Of a DNA stretch of 64,000 nt, positions 29,562 to 40,901 are shown piece after piece; position 1 is the stretch's first letter; each line of letters opens with the position of its first letter. Made by a program: the position numbers and the translations under genes. This DNA comes from Eublepharis macularius (lineage: Eukaryota; Chordata; Lepidosauria; Squamata; Eublepharidae), in contig NC_072790.1 in the NCBI RefSeq assembly GCF_028583425.1, forward strand, positions 213,320,897 to 213,384,896. Direction: 5' to 3'. Under the pieces are notes generated by a model that saw only the letters and a list, made by a program, of their open reading frames with translations, was not told the DNA's origin and ran no database searches.

Positions 29562-30510
29562 GGCCGAATCCACACTTCCTTTTTGTTTCCGCGCCTTTTT
29601 CGCAAGTGGTGCGCTGTTCATCCAGATACTCACATGCTTTCCCATTCTGCGTGTTCCTCGCCATCACTGTGCCACAATTGCGCCTTCCTTCCAAACCACG
29701 TGATAGTGGCGGAAATCCGTTCCCCCCCCTTTTTTTTGCATAGTGCAGAAAGGTCGGTATACCGGTAAACCAACTGTAGTGAGCAGCGGTTTGCGTGGGT
29801 AAAGAAACGGTCACCGGAGCATGCGCATGTCACACTGTGACCGTTTCCCTACTGTGTTCCCACCATTTTTAAGAGTGCGAGGAGCCAAGCCGAGCAATCC
29901 TGTATTTCCCACAACGATCGTCTCCAGTAAACGGCAGGTGTGGAAAACAAATATATTCCTGAAAGCTTAGGACACAGGTGGGAGATTCTACCATGTGCGA
30001 AAGACAGAATGCATCATCTCATGGTGTCGCGTGGCTGTGCTGCGAAGCATGCCAACCACAATCTGAGCCATCATCACAAATATCACACTCTGAGCATCCA
30101 TGCTGTTAACTACTAAAAACAGAAAACCACTCTGAGCAGCAGAATTTCCGAACAATGCCTTTAATGTGACAATCTAATTTCAAATACCACCCAGCCAATT
30201 GTTAGAAAGTGGTCTGTGACGAGCAAATCAAAGATGAGAGGGAGGGTACATTGCCATTTCTTAAAAGTTGGAATATCGGTATACCGGAAAATTGACCTTT
30301 TTTTTTAAAAGGAAGTGACGTGTGCCGCCAATTGTGACGGCGGACGATGGAACCGCCCACTGTAATGCTTTACTCAGTGGCATGTGGAGAAATGATTGCG
30401 TCATGAAGACGCACTGGAAGGGTGAATGTGATGATGCACAGCATGGTAGCGGAATGAACCCGATTGCCACGACTGTGCAAGATAAGCAGATGTTGAGTGT
30501 GGATTTGGCC
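29562..30510. mobile_element. non-autonomous Harbinger-type element sharing ends with 38899-47746
   Basis: The left end GGCCGAATCCACACT and the right end, read inverted, GGCCAAATCCACACT match the terminal motif of the large Harbinger element. The 949-bp interior is unrelated to the transposase and Myb-like genes and has no coding capacity. It contains the palindrome CGGTATACCG twice (near 29755 and 30274), NRF1-like GCATGCGCATG near 29819 and a CpG-rich right arm. The flanking triplets are TGT and TAT, so no clean duplication remains. Confidence 0.75.
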
Positions 30511-30712
30511 TATTAAGCTAAATTAAAATAACATTTTAAAAGAACTTTCAATTCAAAAATATCTCATGCCAAACTGGAGTGCAGGTTTTTTTAAAAAAAT
30601 GGATGATAGAAAAAAAGAAAGGCATCTCAACAAGGTACCATCTACTTTTATTTTGTAAGTTACTCTTATGTAGGTCTGTTGTATAGTCGCAGTTGGACTA
30701 TTTTGGTTGTCA

Positions 30713-31245
30713 TGGCTCAAAAAGTGATATTGTAGTGCTGGAAAAGGTTCAGAAAATGACAACCGAAGTGATTGAGACGTGGGACTGCTCCTGTAAGAAA
30801 GGCTAAGACCATTGCAGCTTTGTTTACAGACAGAGGGGTGAGTGCGCGTACGTGTGCGTGGGCTTGGTAGAGGTTTATAAAATCATGCTTGAGGTAGAGA
30901 AAATGGGTTTTCTACCTCCTAATATCAGGACTTACGGTCATACAATAATCTGATGGGCAGTATTCAGGACAGAAAGAATGTACTTCTTTACTCAAAAAGC
31001 AATTAACTTCTAGGGTTCCCTGTCACAGGAGCTAGTGGATGAAGACTTTTTTTGTTTTGTCTAGTGATCCCTCCTTCCTGTTCTTTTAATTTTTGTTTTT
31101 GGATATGTGTTTTACGTTTTGGTTTTTAAGATGTTTTTAAGATGTTTTTAATGTGTTTTTAGTCTCTTAGCCACCTTGGTGGCCCTAATGAGGGCAAAAA
31201 GAGGGAGTATAAGTTTTGTAAATAAATAAATGTTATCCTAGAACT
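30713..31245 (+). mobile_element. decayed CR1/L2-type LINE 3' fragments
   Basis: GTAGTGCTGGAAAAGGTTCAG, GGTAGAGGTTTATAAAATCATGC and GATGGGCAGTATTCAGGACAG correspond to blocks in the sense LINE at 52010-52400. The final GTGGCCCTAATGAGGGCAAA then TAAATAAATAAATG is an L2-like tail. Confidence 0.6.
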
Positions 31246-31249
31246 GACT

Positions 31250-32745
31250 AGGCAGTGTTTTTCCTGCAGGTATAGTCCCAAGACTTTACACAGTGTGATT
31301 CTGTGTTCAAGCAAATACGGCTTCAAATCAGATTGGGGCTACAATGGAAAGGGAAATAGGCCTTTAATGAAAGAGCAGAAACGGGTGAAATCCTTTCTGC
31401 CTGGTTTTTTTGTGGCCTTTTTGTCTATTTTATATGATCCTGATCTGAATTACACTTGCATGTGTACACAATTGGCTTCATGCACACTGTTAAGTTCATG
31501 ACTGTCATCATTTCTGTGTCCTCAGACATGGGTTGTGATGAATTTTAAACCAAAAGTTCTAAGCTGGGAAGACCTCTTTTTAGCCCTTGCTTGAAGGCCT
31601 GACTGCACTTTGTTTTTCCTTGGGTGCCCTGAATGATCAGATGAGAATTTGTGCTGGAAACTCAAGATTTTTTTCCTAATTTCTCCTGTTCTGTTCTGTC
31701 TTTCTCTGTTTTAGTCTGTTTTCTTTTCTTTCGAATCGCTACTTAATTCTGTTCTAACTCTCCAAACGGCTGGACTTCACTGTTGGTTCTACAGCCAGAA
31801 AATTTTGTCTGTGCATTATGAGCCCTACCATTGCCATCTGCTTCTTGGCATTCAAACCTGCTAGTTAACCTTGTTGTATCCAGTTCAGAAAGCACCAAAT
31901 AAATCATGAGAATATTTCAAACAAACAGGGAGTGTAGTGTTTTAATGCATAGGGTAGTAGAGATCAAATTGGGAATGTGCCCTGTGTATTTTTCTGTAAT
32001 ATGATAATGAAAGCTAAGATTCCTCAAAAATAAAAAAACCCACTAGAACAAGGGGACTATCATCCATATATACTTCTTCAGTATTCTCTGCACTGTCATG
32101 GAATCTGGCATATTTGCATATAGGTCAGGGAGACAGCGGTTTGTATACTTCCTGCTTGCTTAAAATTTTAACATCATGCCTCTTGTAGTAGGTTAGGCTG
32201 AAAGATTATGGGACAGTTCATACGCTGTCCCAGCCATTGATTCTGTTCACATTGCCACATGGGTAAGGGAGCGTGAATCAGGAGACTTTTTAGCATACGT
32301 CTGTGTGCGCATAGGTCCTATATTCATGGTTCTTTTTCCCTCATAAAAGGATGGACTTGGAGTGGTCATAGGTCTGGCATATACATCCTCTCCTCATCTC
32401 AAATCTCAGCCATGTGACTCAAGGGCTTCATGACATTCCGAACTCCAGTGCACGTTTCATCTGTCCTAGCAATTCCTTTGGAACTTGGAGGCAGAATAGA
32501 TTCATGACCTAAGGCAAGACTGGAGATACTAGTAAGCAGTGAAACTCACCGTTTCTGAGGGCCAAAACACATATCGCTGTTTTTGTAATTTTATTCCAAG
32601 GTAGCTTTTTAAAAACGAACCCCTCCCCCCCAAATTTGGTCTTCTGAGAACAGATAACAACTTCAACATTTTGTTAATGAGCACTCAGAATTTTTTTGGA
32701 AAAACCAGCACTTTTAGGCTTGGCATTTGCCTATCTGTGATAGTG
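31250..32745. other. intron sequence, nothing recognised
   Basis: No coding sequence or named repeat. Confidence 0.4.
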
Positions 32746-32749
32746 TTCC

Positions 32750-33235
32750 CATGTCCGTATACCCTCCCAGCTGGGGGGGAAGGGAGACCTGGCACTTACT
32801 AGGAATCTTCTCTTCGTGTGTGTGTGAAGCTGGCACGTTCTCCTAGTGGACACAGTGACATTACTTCTGGAAGTGACATCGTCATGCTGTCCGTGGGAAT
32901 GTTCCCATGTCCTGCGCAGGGCCGAATCTTTGAGAACTGGCCTTTTGGGGGGCCATAATTGGCCCCAAATGAAGCACAGGAGCACTCCTGCAGCCAGCAC
33001 AGCAGTGTCACTTCCAGAAGTAACCTCATTGCGTCTGCTGGGAGCACATGTGCTGCGTGTGTTCCCAGGGTGCCTGCTGGTGGCGGATGATCTCTGGGTG
33101 GTCGGAACCCCCTTGCTGGTTGTCAGCAACTGGCAGGCAAGCAGGTAATCCACCGGGAGACTGTCTGCCAGTGGCAGGCACCTGGGATCTCTACTGTGAT
33201 GGGTCCTACCCTGCAGGTAGGGGTGACTGTCCTGA
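32750..33235. repeat. probable hAT-like MITE, boundaries uncertain
   Basis: Shares CACTTCCAGAAGTAAC, TTGGCCCCAAA and GTTCCCA...GTGTTCCC blocks with the MITE at 1569-1883, and carries internal inverted repeats (TACTTCTGGAAGTGAC / GTCACTTCCAGAAGTA). No duplication was found. Confidence 0.4.
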
Positions 33236-33239
33236 TTAG

Positions 33240-33574
33240 CATATTACATCAGTGGTGTTCACATGTTTCCTGGTTTTGGAAGGAAGGTAATAGAGCTTCC
33301 TTCACTTGCAGTGTGAAGTAATGCAAGTATTACCTCAGCACAGCCAACCCGTCACCACCTTATTCCGCTGCATGTGTAGACTAAGCTTTTCCCACTCTGG
33401 CTTGGGACTGGGCAGAAGGGAGCCAGGGGCTCATAGAGGTTGGTGATGACAGTGCTCTTAACCTGCCTCATGCTGAAGGGGAGGAGGAAAAGAAGAAGTG
33501 ACTGACGCACCACACCGTGCCTCATCCTTGACTTGGAAGACAATAACTGACGTGTAGTTTTGCAGTAAGCATCT
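33240..33574. other. intron sequence, nothing recognised
   Basis: Nothing recognisable. Confidence 0.35.
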
Positions 33575-34689
33575 GAGGCTTTATTTATTTATGGACCACT
33601 TTTCTCACTGAGACTCGAGGGGGATTACACAGTGTAGGTCAATACAATCAACAGCTGGGATATTCAACAAACAATATAGTGGGGTATGGATTGTAGAAGT
33701 GTGAAAACAAGTATAGAACAAATACAGATATGAAACTGCAGAAACAGAACGTAAGTAATTGGACACAAATACATTAAGTGAAGTGGTACTCTCAGTAGAA
33801 TATCTGCATCAACAGATAGTATCCAATAGTATAGTATATAGGTCCTATCCCTGTACCAAAACAAGTCTGATCTGTTTCTTACAATAATAATTCAGTTTGC
33901 ATAGTTAGCGGGAAACCAAGGAAGTGGAGGCTTTCCCAACCTCTTCATAGGGTAGGGGCCACCAGAGAGAATGCATATGTACAAGGAGCTGTTGATATTG
34001 CCCATTTGCAAAGTGGTATTTGTAGAATGCCCATTGTTGTGGTGGAGCATAGGGACAGAGGTGATCCCATAGATATGAGGGGCCATGGCTGTAATATATA
34101 ATAGCCAAATCCTTGAATTGAGCCTGCTAAATGGGTAGCCAATGGAGTGACTGCAGAATGGGGATAATTTTGCATGCTCTGATCAATTTTTGATGAACCA
34201 GCTAGAGTCTCTGAATTGTCTTTGATGGGAGGCCTCTGTAGAGTGCATTATGTAGTCTAATCTCAATAATATCGTGGCATGGCCAGATCAGTAGTGTTGA
34301 GGTAGGGGGTCATCTTTCAGGCTCATCTGATTTGGGAGAAGGCCTCCTTTGCAGCTGTGTTCACTTGCTTCTCTGTTAGCAGTGCTAGACCTAGTATAAC
34401 CCCTAGGCTTTTAACTGAGACTGCAAGGATCAGCTGAACCCCTTCAAAAGTGGAAAGCACAAAGTCCTTCAAGATCTTTGCTTTCCTAACCAGCATCACT
34501 TCCATCTTGTCAGGGTTCAGTTTCAATTTCAGCCATTGGACCACAGCTGTCAGGCAGTGACTTGGGACCTGTACTGCAGGTTAGTTGGACAGTGAGATAT
34601 AGAGCTGGGTGTCTTGTGCATGTGTGTTACGTGCCATTAAGCAGCCTCTGACTTACGGCAACCCTATGATTGAAAGATAAGTCTCGATA

Positions 34690-35468
34690 GGGGCCCAAAT
34701 GGCCTGGATTGGGTCGGTGCTGGGTGGGGGACCCTTCCCCCACCCGGCACCAACCTGGTCCTGGCCGTTTCGGCCCCGATCTGGGCTGAAACGGGCCCAA
34801 AATGGCCATTTTGGGCTCATTTTGGCCTGGTTAAAGGTCGACACGGGCTGGATCGGGGCTGAAACAGCCAGGATTCGGTTGGTGCCAGGTGGAGGAACCC
34901 TTCCCCACCCAGAACCAACTTGGTCCCTGCTGTTTCGGCCAGAATCCAGGCTGATACAGGCCAAAAAAGGCAATTTTGGGCCCGTTTTGGGGGCAGAGCC
35001 TGGATCGTGGCTGAAACGGCCCAGATTGGGTTGGTGCCGGGTGGGTGAAACCTCTCTTGCTGGACACCGACTGGGTCCTGGCCATTTTGGCCCCGATCCG
35101 GGCCAAAATAGGCCCAAAATGGCAATTTTTGGCCATTTTCAGCTTGTTTTGGGGCCAAAGGGGTCTGGATCGGGTTGGTACTGGGTGGGGGAAGCCTCCC
35201 CTGCCTGGCACCAACCTGGTCCTGGCCGTTTCGGCACTGATCCAGGCTGAAATGGGCCCAAAATGGCAATTTGGGCCCATTTTGGTCTAGATTGGGGCCG
35301 AATGGACCCAGAGTGGGTCGGTGTCAGGCGGGGGAAGCCTCCCCCACCTGGCAGCTACCTGAACCAGTCATTTCGGCCCTGATCCTGGCCCAAAAGGGCC
35401 ATTTTCGGCCCTTTTGGGCCCAGATCAGTTCCAAAACAGCCTGGACTGGGTCAGTGCCAGGCAGGGCA
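34690..35468. repeat. hairpin-unit minisatellite, about six units of 133-165 bp
   Basis: A landmark GGGTYGGTGCYGGGTGGGGG recurs at about 34711, 34875, 35028, 35172, 35315 and 35448, with spacings of about 165, 152, 144, 143 and 133 bp. Most units pair this landmark with a nearby inverse (for example CCCACCCGGCACC) and with GGCCCAAAATGGCCATTTTGGGC-like palindromic blocks, so each can fold. The array is nearly stop-free on both strands, producing spurious frames of 149-183 codons rich in Pro, Gly, Arg and Trp. Confidence 0.85.
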
Positions 35469-36055
35469 CTGTATTTCCACATTGATCTTTTAGCATCCCA
35501 AGCAGTGTGTCATGTCTGCACCTCATCCATGATGTTATTTTAAGCTGAGCTGTTACAAGGAACCATTGCTGTTATTGTGAACCACTATTCATGCTGTACT
35601 CTGATGTCATATTACCAATGCCATAAATTGCCTTGCTTTCACAGGCCTACTGAAACTGCAGGTGCCTTATCTAACTGCTATGAAGTTCCCAGCGTTTCTG
35701 ACCTTGTAAACTGTCCGTTCTCATGAATCGCTGTGTTTCAACTCTAATCTTATGCCTTTCTAGGGTCTAGACTTGATATGTAGACTATGCAAAGAAGTAC
35801 TCAAGATGGTTTTGTGCCAGAAAGTATGTTTTACTGTTGTGGAGGGAGGGGGGGATGAGTAATTGTGCTCTATAATAAGAATGATTTTCACGTGTTTAAG
35901 TATTCCTGTCAACCTGCTTGTATGTTGCTTTTCTTCTGAGCCATCCTATGGACATATCTATGGAATTGATTAGATTCCTAAATAAAACCTTTCAACCAAG
36001 ATTGTGGATTTCTTGCTGTGAGGGTACAGGGATTTATCTGACATAGCCTGTCATC
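35469..36055. other. unassigned sequence inside the BovB copy; LTR-like AATAAA
   Basis: AATAAAACCTTTCAACC (35980-35996) is followed by GTGGATTTCTTGCTGTGAGG, which resembles the R-U5 region of an LTR. No boundaries or internal genes were found. Confidence 0.3.
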
Positions 36056-37284
36056 CATAGACTGATATCATGGCTTGAATTTCCCTTTGATTTCCTGGAT
36101 CTTGTGGAACAGATTTCTTGTTCTTCCTTTTTTTGTTGTTCTATTTCTTTGCACTGGTTATTATAATAGATTTCTTTGTCTCTGCGTTCTTTGTCACGGA
36201 AAAGCTGCATTTAGAATTCTGACTCTATTTTTGTCACCTTTTGCTTTTGCTTCCTGTCTGTCTTTAGCAATTTTAAGAGTTTTCTCAGTCCTCCATTTAT
36301 GCTTCTTTCTTTTGGCTGCAGGAATAGTCTTTGCACATACTTCCTTTATAATATCTCTGGTTTCAGCCCATAGCTCTTCTGGTTCATAATCAATTAAACT
36401 TAGTATTGCAACATGGACTTTGAATTCTTCAGGAATATCCTTTAGATTGCATTTTGGCACTATGTTTCTTTTAGTGTTTCTCCTCAGCTTTTTTCTAATT
36501 ATTGATATTTGATCTGTATTGAATCAGCTCCTGGTCTTGTTTTAGCAAACAGAATAGAACTTCTCTATCTTCTGCTTCCAATTATGTAATCTATTTGGTT
36601 CCTGTATTGGTGCATATTGATGACATCCAGTTACATAGCTATGAATGATTTCTTCTAAAAGCTTTACATAGAGGTTGAATAACATGGGTGATAACATTGC
36701 ACCCTGTGGAACCTCACAAGATAATTCCCACACTGAAGATAACTGGTCATCAACAGCAACCCTTTGAATCCATTCCATAAGGAATGACTTAAACCAGTCT
36801 AAGGCATGTTCCCTGATACCTACTTCTCTGAATGCCTCAACAAGATGGCATGGTCTACTGTATCAAAAGCTGCAAGTAGATCCAGGAGGAGTAAGTAAGA
36901 AAGAAGTATGGCTCTTTTTCATTTTTAAACAGAGGCCATCAACTAAAGGCTCCAGAGATGTCTCTGTCCCATAGCCTGGCCTGAAACAGACTGAAAGTGG
37001 TCCAGAGCACAAGAGTTATCCAAGAAGACCTGGAGTTGGTCAGCTACTGCTCTTGCAGTCACTTTTCCCAGAAAGGGTAAGTTAGAGACTGGGGAATAAC
37101 TAGCCACTTCATTTTTGTCTAAGGATGTTTTTTTAAGTAATAGGCAGATGATCACCTCTTTGAACATTCATGGGAAGGTGCCCTGAGTTAGTGACTGATT
37201 CATGATTGATATCAAGGGCTCATTTATGTGGTCTTTACAAGATTTGAGCAGCGAGGATGGGCAAGGATCCAATGTACAAGTAGT

Positions 37285-37539
37285 CAGGGCTTTTTTTTCT
37301 GGGAAAAGAGGTGGTGGAACTCAGTGGGTTGCCCTCAGAGAAAATGGTCACATGGTTGGTGGCCCCGCCCCCTGATCTCCAGACGGAGGGGAGTTTAGAT
37401 TGCCCTCTGGGCCATGCGCAGAGGGCAATCTAAACTCCCCTCTGTCTGGAGATCAGGGGGCGGGGCCACCAGCCATGTGACCATTTTCAAGAGGTTCCAG
37501 AACTCCATTCTACCACGTTCCGGCTGAAAAAAAGCCCTG
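37285..37539. mobile_element. palindromic hAT MITE with perfect 8-bp duplication
   Basis: Begins CAGGGCTTTTTTTTCTGGG and ends with the inverse CGGCTGAAAAAAAGCCCTG. Long arms include CCCGCCCCCTGATCTCCAGA and its inverse. CAAGTAGT occurs at 37277-37284 and again at 37540-37547, an exact hAT-length duplication. It splits the ORF2 remnant of the surrounding LINE. 255 bp, no coding capacity. Confidence 0.92.
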
Positions 37540-39174
37540 CAAGTAGTGATCTTCACAGATGCCAGGATCCTGTCATCAATATCTGTCACTATAACTGGGT
37601 CAAAATAGTCCATAAGCTGACCAGATGGTGTATTAAGCATATCTTCTGTCTTGATTATATTATAGTTGGTATCCAGATCAGAGTGTATATGTTCTATTTT
37701 ATCAGTAAATTTTTTTGCAAAGGTGTCATAGCTAATTGTCCTTGAGCCAGGAGTTAGATGTTGAGATATGTAGTTCCAATTGTTGTGAACCAGCTGATGC
37801 AGTGGTTGCAGAGAAATAATGTTTCTTTGCTGTTTTCACTGCTGCTTCAGAGGACTTTCAATGGGCTTTGTAGTACTCTTTATCAGATTAAGCATAAGTT
37901 TTCCTCAAGCATTTTTCTGTATGTCTTCCAGCACCCATTAGTTCACCTGGCTCCATGGTAAACCACAGGGCTGGCATCTGTTGCAAGGGTAGGAGAGGTT
38001 GATAAGGAGCAATCTTGTTAATGGCTTTAAAGAGTTTTCCAATTCAAGCTTATTCTGCAGCCTCAACAGATCATGTGTATGGAATTCTAAATCTCCCCAG
38101 AGTATTTTGGAATCCAGAAGGATTCATGAGCCTCTGTGGGTGGACCATTTTGACAGGTCCCCCTTTTTGAGTGGTGTCAGGGCCTTATGCACCCTTGTCT
38201 TCTGATAAGACCATAGTTCATTCCTTATCGGGAAAACCTGAAAAACTTGGTGCAAAAAATTAAGCTTGTTTCATGTTTGGGGCCTGTTGCTATTTGAGAA
38301 AGGCCAAGGAGACTATGAAATCCTGACCCAGCCCTGACATGGAACATTTAGCGTGGAAGTTGAAATCACTGAGAACAATCGGTTTGTTCCCCAGTTTGGT
38401 GGAGGACTGCATAATTATTTGGGACAGACACACATATCATTTTCTTCCAGCCATGTCTCTGTTATGCAAACCAGGTCAATTACCTCTTCCTGCAGCAGCC
38501 TGACAAGTCGTGCAGTTTTGTACCTCACTGATTTGACATTGTATAGTTTTAGTGGTAGGGGATATCTTGGACCCTGCATCATCAACTCTTAGGATGTATT
38601 GGAGATTAGATAGGCAGTGAGCATCCTTGCCTGATACTGGCCATCTTTGACAGGTATGGGGCTGCTTTCTCCTATTAGGGAAGAGCAACTAAGGAAGACA
38701 TAGTTGTTTCTTTTAAAAAATTCGGTGCTGTCATTGTAGGCCCTGTGGGGTATGGGCAATATGTGCAGTAGCAGGTTCGCATGGAACAAAACAAAAATAA
38801 GAAATTAGTCCTGTGAATAAACTTCTTGTGGTGAAAGGCGCGCTGCTGGATTCCAAATTAAGTGGAAACATAGTTTAATCTGTGCCCGAACACATTAGGG
38901 CCGATTCCACACTACCTTAGCTCCCGCTTTTCTTGTGCACTGATTGCTCCATCTGCTATTGCGCGTTCTTTGCTTGTTTGTTCACATCACCTTTAGAATA
39001 GCGCTTATCCTGCGCAATCCGTTGATCACATCCCCTTTCAAAAATACGGGTAAAGGGGCGGGACAAAACCAAAAGGCCCGGGTTATTTTTTTTTTTTTAA
39101 AAAAGGCAAATTTGACGCTATATCGACGTGTAATTATCTTGAAACAACGAATCCGCGTTCCCTTCCTTCCCTGT

Positions 39175-39311
39175 CATTGGTCAGTTTTCGGACCAGCCTC
39201 TTAAAAGGTTATTGGATCCCCGTGGAGGCGCCAAAATTTGAACAGCTTTAAAATTGGACTGATAGTCATTCCTGTCTCTGTGGGAGTTACAGGTGACTTG
39301 GAGAGGGTAGG
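39175..39311 (+). promoter_or_regulatory. candidate transposase promoter
   Basis: An inverted CCAAT box (CATTGGTCAG, near 39175), a TATA-like CTTAAAAGG (near 39201) and an E2F-like GGCGCCAAA (39227-39235) lie within 140 bp upstream of the transposase ATG. Motif matches only. Confidence 0.35.
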
Positions 39312-40901
39312 ATGGCACCCCGGGAAACGATCATTTTTCTGATGGCTCATGTCCTTCTGATTATGCTCCGCTGCTCGACATTCATGTGCCTTTCCTATAA
39401 AAGGTACATCTGCAGGAGGAGACGTGCGGCTGCCAGATTGCTATTTTTCAGAAACCGGCACTCCGCTTACCGCCGCTACCTTCGTGCACCACCTAGAAAC
39501 AGGTTTCGGCGATGGTTTGCCTTGGCAGAACTTGAAGAGCCACGGGAGCACTGGGTTTACCCACGAAGCCTCCACTGGTGGGATGCCATCGTTTTGGGCT
39601 ACTGGGATGATCATTGTTGGATGGAGCGTTTCCGAATGTCCAAGCAAACATTTCTTGAGTTGGTGGAGGCTCTACGGCCACGTCTCGAACGTCAAACCAC
39701 CACCATGCGTGTGCCATTATCCGTGGAGAGGAGAGTCGCCGTAGCGGTGTGGTACCTCGCCAACGGGTCAAGCTATCAGGTGGCGAGCGACTTGTTTGGC
39801 ATCGGACGGTCCACGGTCGCATCCTCGGTAATAGAGTTCTGCTTTGCTGTGGAACTAGAACTTCTCTCGAAAACAATATGCATTGGTCCCGACGTTGGAA
39901 AGGTAGGTTGCACTGTGGAAAATTTTTTTTTTTGTAATGTGATGTCGTCCTTCCGACTTATCATTGTGCCAAAATCATATCAGTTGCTTTTATTTGACCA
40001 TCCAAAAAATGTCTAGGTTCTGACTGGACAACTAGGAATCTCACACTTGCGCATTGATGTGCCTTACGCTGACAGATGCCCGTGAGCGTGGATATAATCT
40101 TGAATAACAATCACCTAAACTTCTGTGAGTGCTGTTTGAGTAACCCCAAAACATGTCTGATTAATTTATTTTCCTTTTTCGAAACAGATAATGGATGGCT
40201 TCGATCGCCTTGGATTTCCGCACTGCATAGGCGCTATAGATGGCACCCACATTCCCATTTGCGCTCCGGGGGGAAGGCCCGATCAATATGGGAATCGGAA
40301 GAACTATTCATCCATTCTTCTTCAAGGAACTGTAGACTCATCAGGACGCTTCATCGACGTGGAGGTAGGGTGGAGTGGGAAAAATCATGATGCCTTTGTC
40401 TTTACCCACTCCGCCCTCTGTATTGCCATGGATGCCGGCTCCCTGGTTCCTGGGAACCCTTGCCTGGATTTGGATGGTGTGGTGGTTCCACCGATCATCA
40501 TTGCGGATGGTGCCTACCCCTTGCGTCCCTGGCTGATGAAGCCATACGGCCGGACAGCAGAAGCGGGACATCACCGAGACTTTGATAGGAGACTTTGCAG
40601 GGCTCGCAACAAGGTGGAATGTTGTTTTGGTCGTTATAAGGGGAGATGGCGTTGTTTGTCCAGGCGTCTGCAGGTCAGAGAACAAAATGTGGTCTCTGTT
40701 GTCACTGCTTGTGCTGTCCTACATAACTTGTGTGAGGAAAGGGGTCATCCGGTGTTGGGTGACCTGGAATCACCAGAACCCATTCGCATACAGGCTGATG
40801 AGGATGATGACATGGCCACAAATGGTGAGAATCTCGCAGCAGGAAAGGTAGTGCGGGAGGCCTTGGCAAGGTTCATGGCCGCCGCAGGATCAAGAGAGTA
40901 G
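39312..40901 (+). CDS. Harbinger-type DDE transposase (HARBI1-like nuclease), 2 exons
   Basis: Exon 1 is 39312-39902 (197 codons, donor GTAGGT) and exon 2 is 40188-40901 (acceptor GAAACAG), joined in phase 0 to give 434 residues with no stops. The ATG has A at -3 and G at +4. Exon 1 carries a basic N-terminus and a helix-turn-helix-like segment around residues 150-190 (WYLANGSSYQVASDLFGIGR, STVASSVIEF). Exon 2 is a DDE_Tnp_4 nuclease domain: first Asp at about 215 in GAIDGTHIPI, second at about 304 in IIADGAYPL, Glu at about 341 in NKVECCFGRYKGRWRCL. The conserved NHDAFVF lies between the first two. All three catalytic residues are present. A poly(A) signal AATAAA is at 41007-41012. The protein is longer than vertebrate HARBI1 (about 350 residues), mainly in the N-terminus. 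It would cut at the element's inverted ends, probably with one or both Myb-like partners. Confidence 0.92.

Larger units (their letters stand above)
34621..36605 (-). mobile_element. RTE-BovB copy inserted in the L2 catalytic motif, with internal replacement
   Basis: At the right end the minus strand carries BovB-type ORF2 sequence: the end of the endonuclease (a degraded DYIIGSRR then SSILFAKTRPGAD), then EPEELWAETRDIIKEVCAKTIP and LKIAKDRQEAKAKGDKNR (36460-36194), ending near 36055. At the left end, 34621-34690 is the BovB 3' terminus (GTGCCATTAAGCAGCC, GACTTACGGCAACCC). The middle of ORF2 is absent and replaced by the minisatellite (34690-35468) plus unassigned sequence (35469-36055). Flanks TTGTGCA (34614-34620) and TTGGTGCA (36606-36613) look like a target duplication. 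Confidence 0.6.
33575..38790 (-). mobile_element. L2/CR1-type LINE, long but decayed, with nested insertions
   Basis: Minus-strand order from 38790 leftward is that of a LINE ORF2. First comes an endonuclease-like block (DFNFHAKCSMSG, near 38380). Then SGQLMDYFDPVIVTDID (37640-37540), SPVSNLPFLGKV then ADQLQVFLDNS (37167-36943), and EVPQGAMLSPMLFNLY (36720-36670) up to GCHQYA of the catalytic motif. The frame resumes beyond an insertion as QDTQLYISLSN and LKLKLNPDKMEVMLV (34620-34323). The 3' tail begins at TTTATTTATTTATGG (33575). Many stops make it inactive. Insertions inside it: BovB at 34621-36605 and a hAT MITE at 37285-37539. Confidence 0.75.

Noticed and set aside
34653..35280. Pro/Arg/Trp-rich frames of 149-183 codons on both strands
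   Set aside because: Produced by the hairpin minisatellite, which is nearly stop-free in several frames.
39424..39964. Antisense and alternative-frame proteins over the transposase first exon
   Set aside because: Shadows of the transposase frame, which alone has a conserved domain and matching splice sites.
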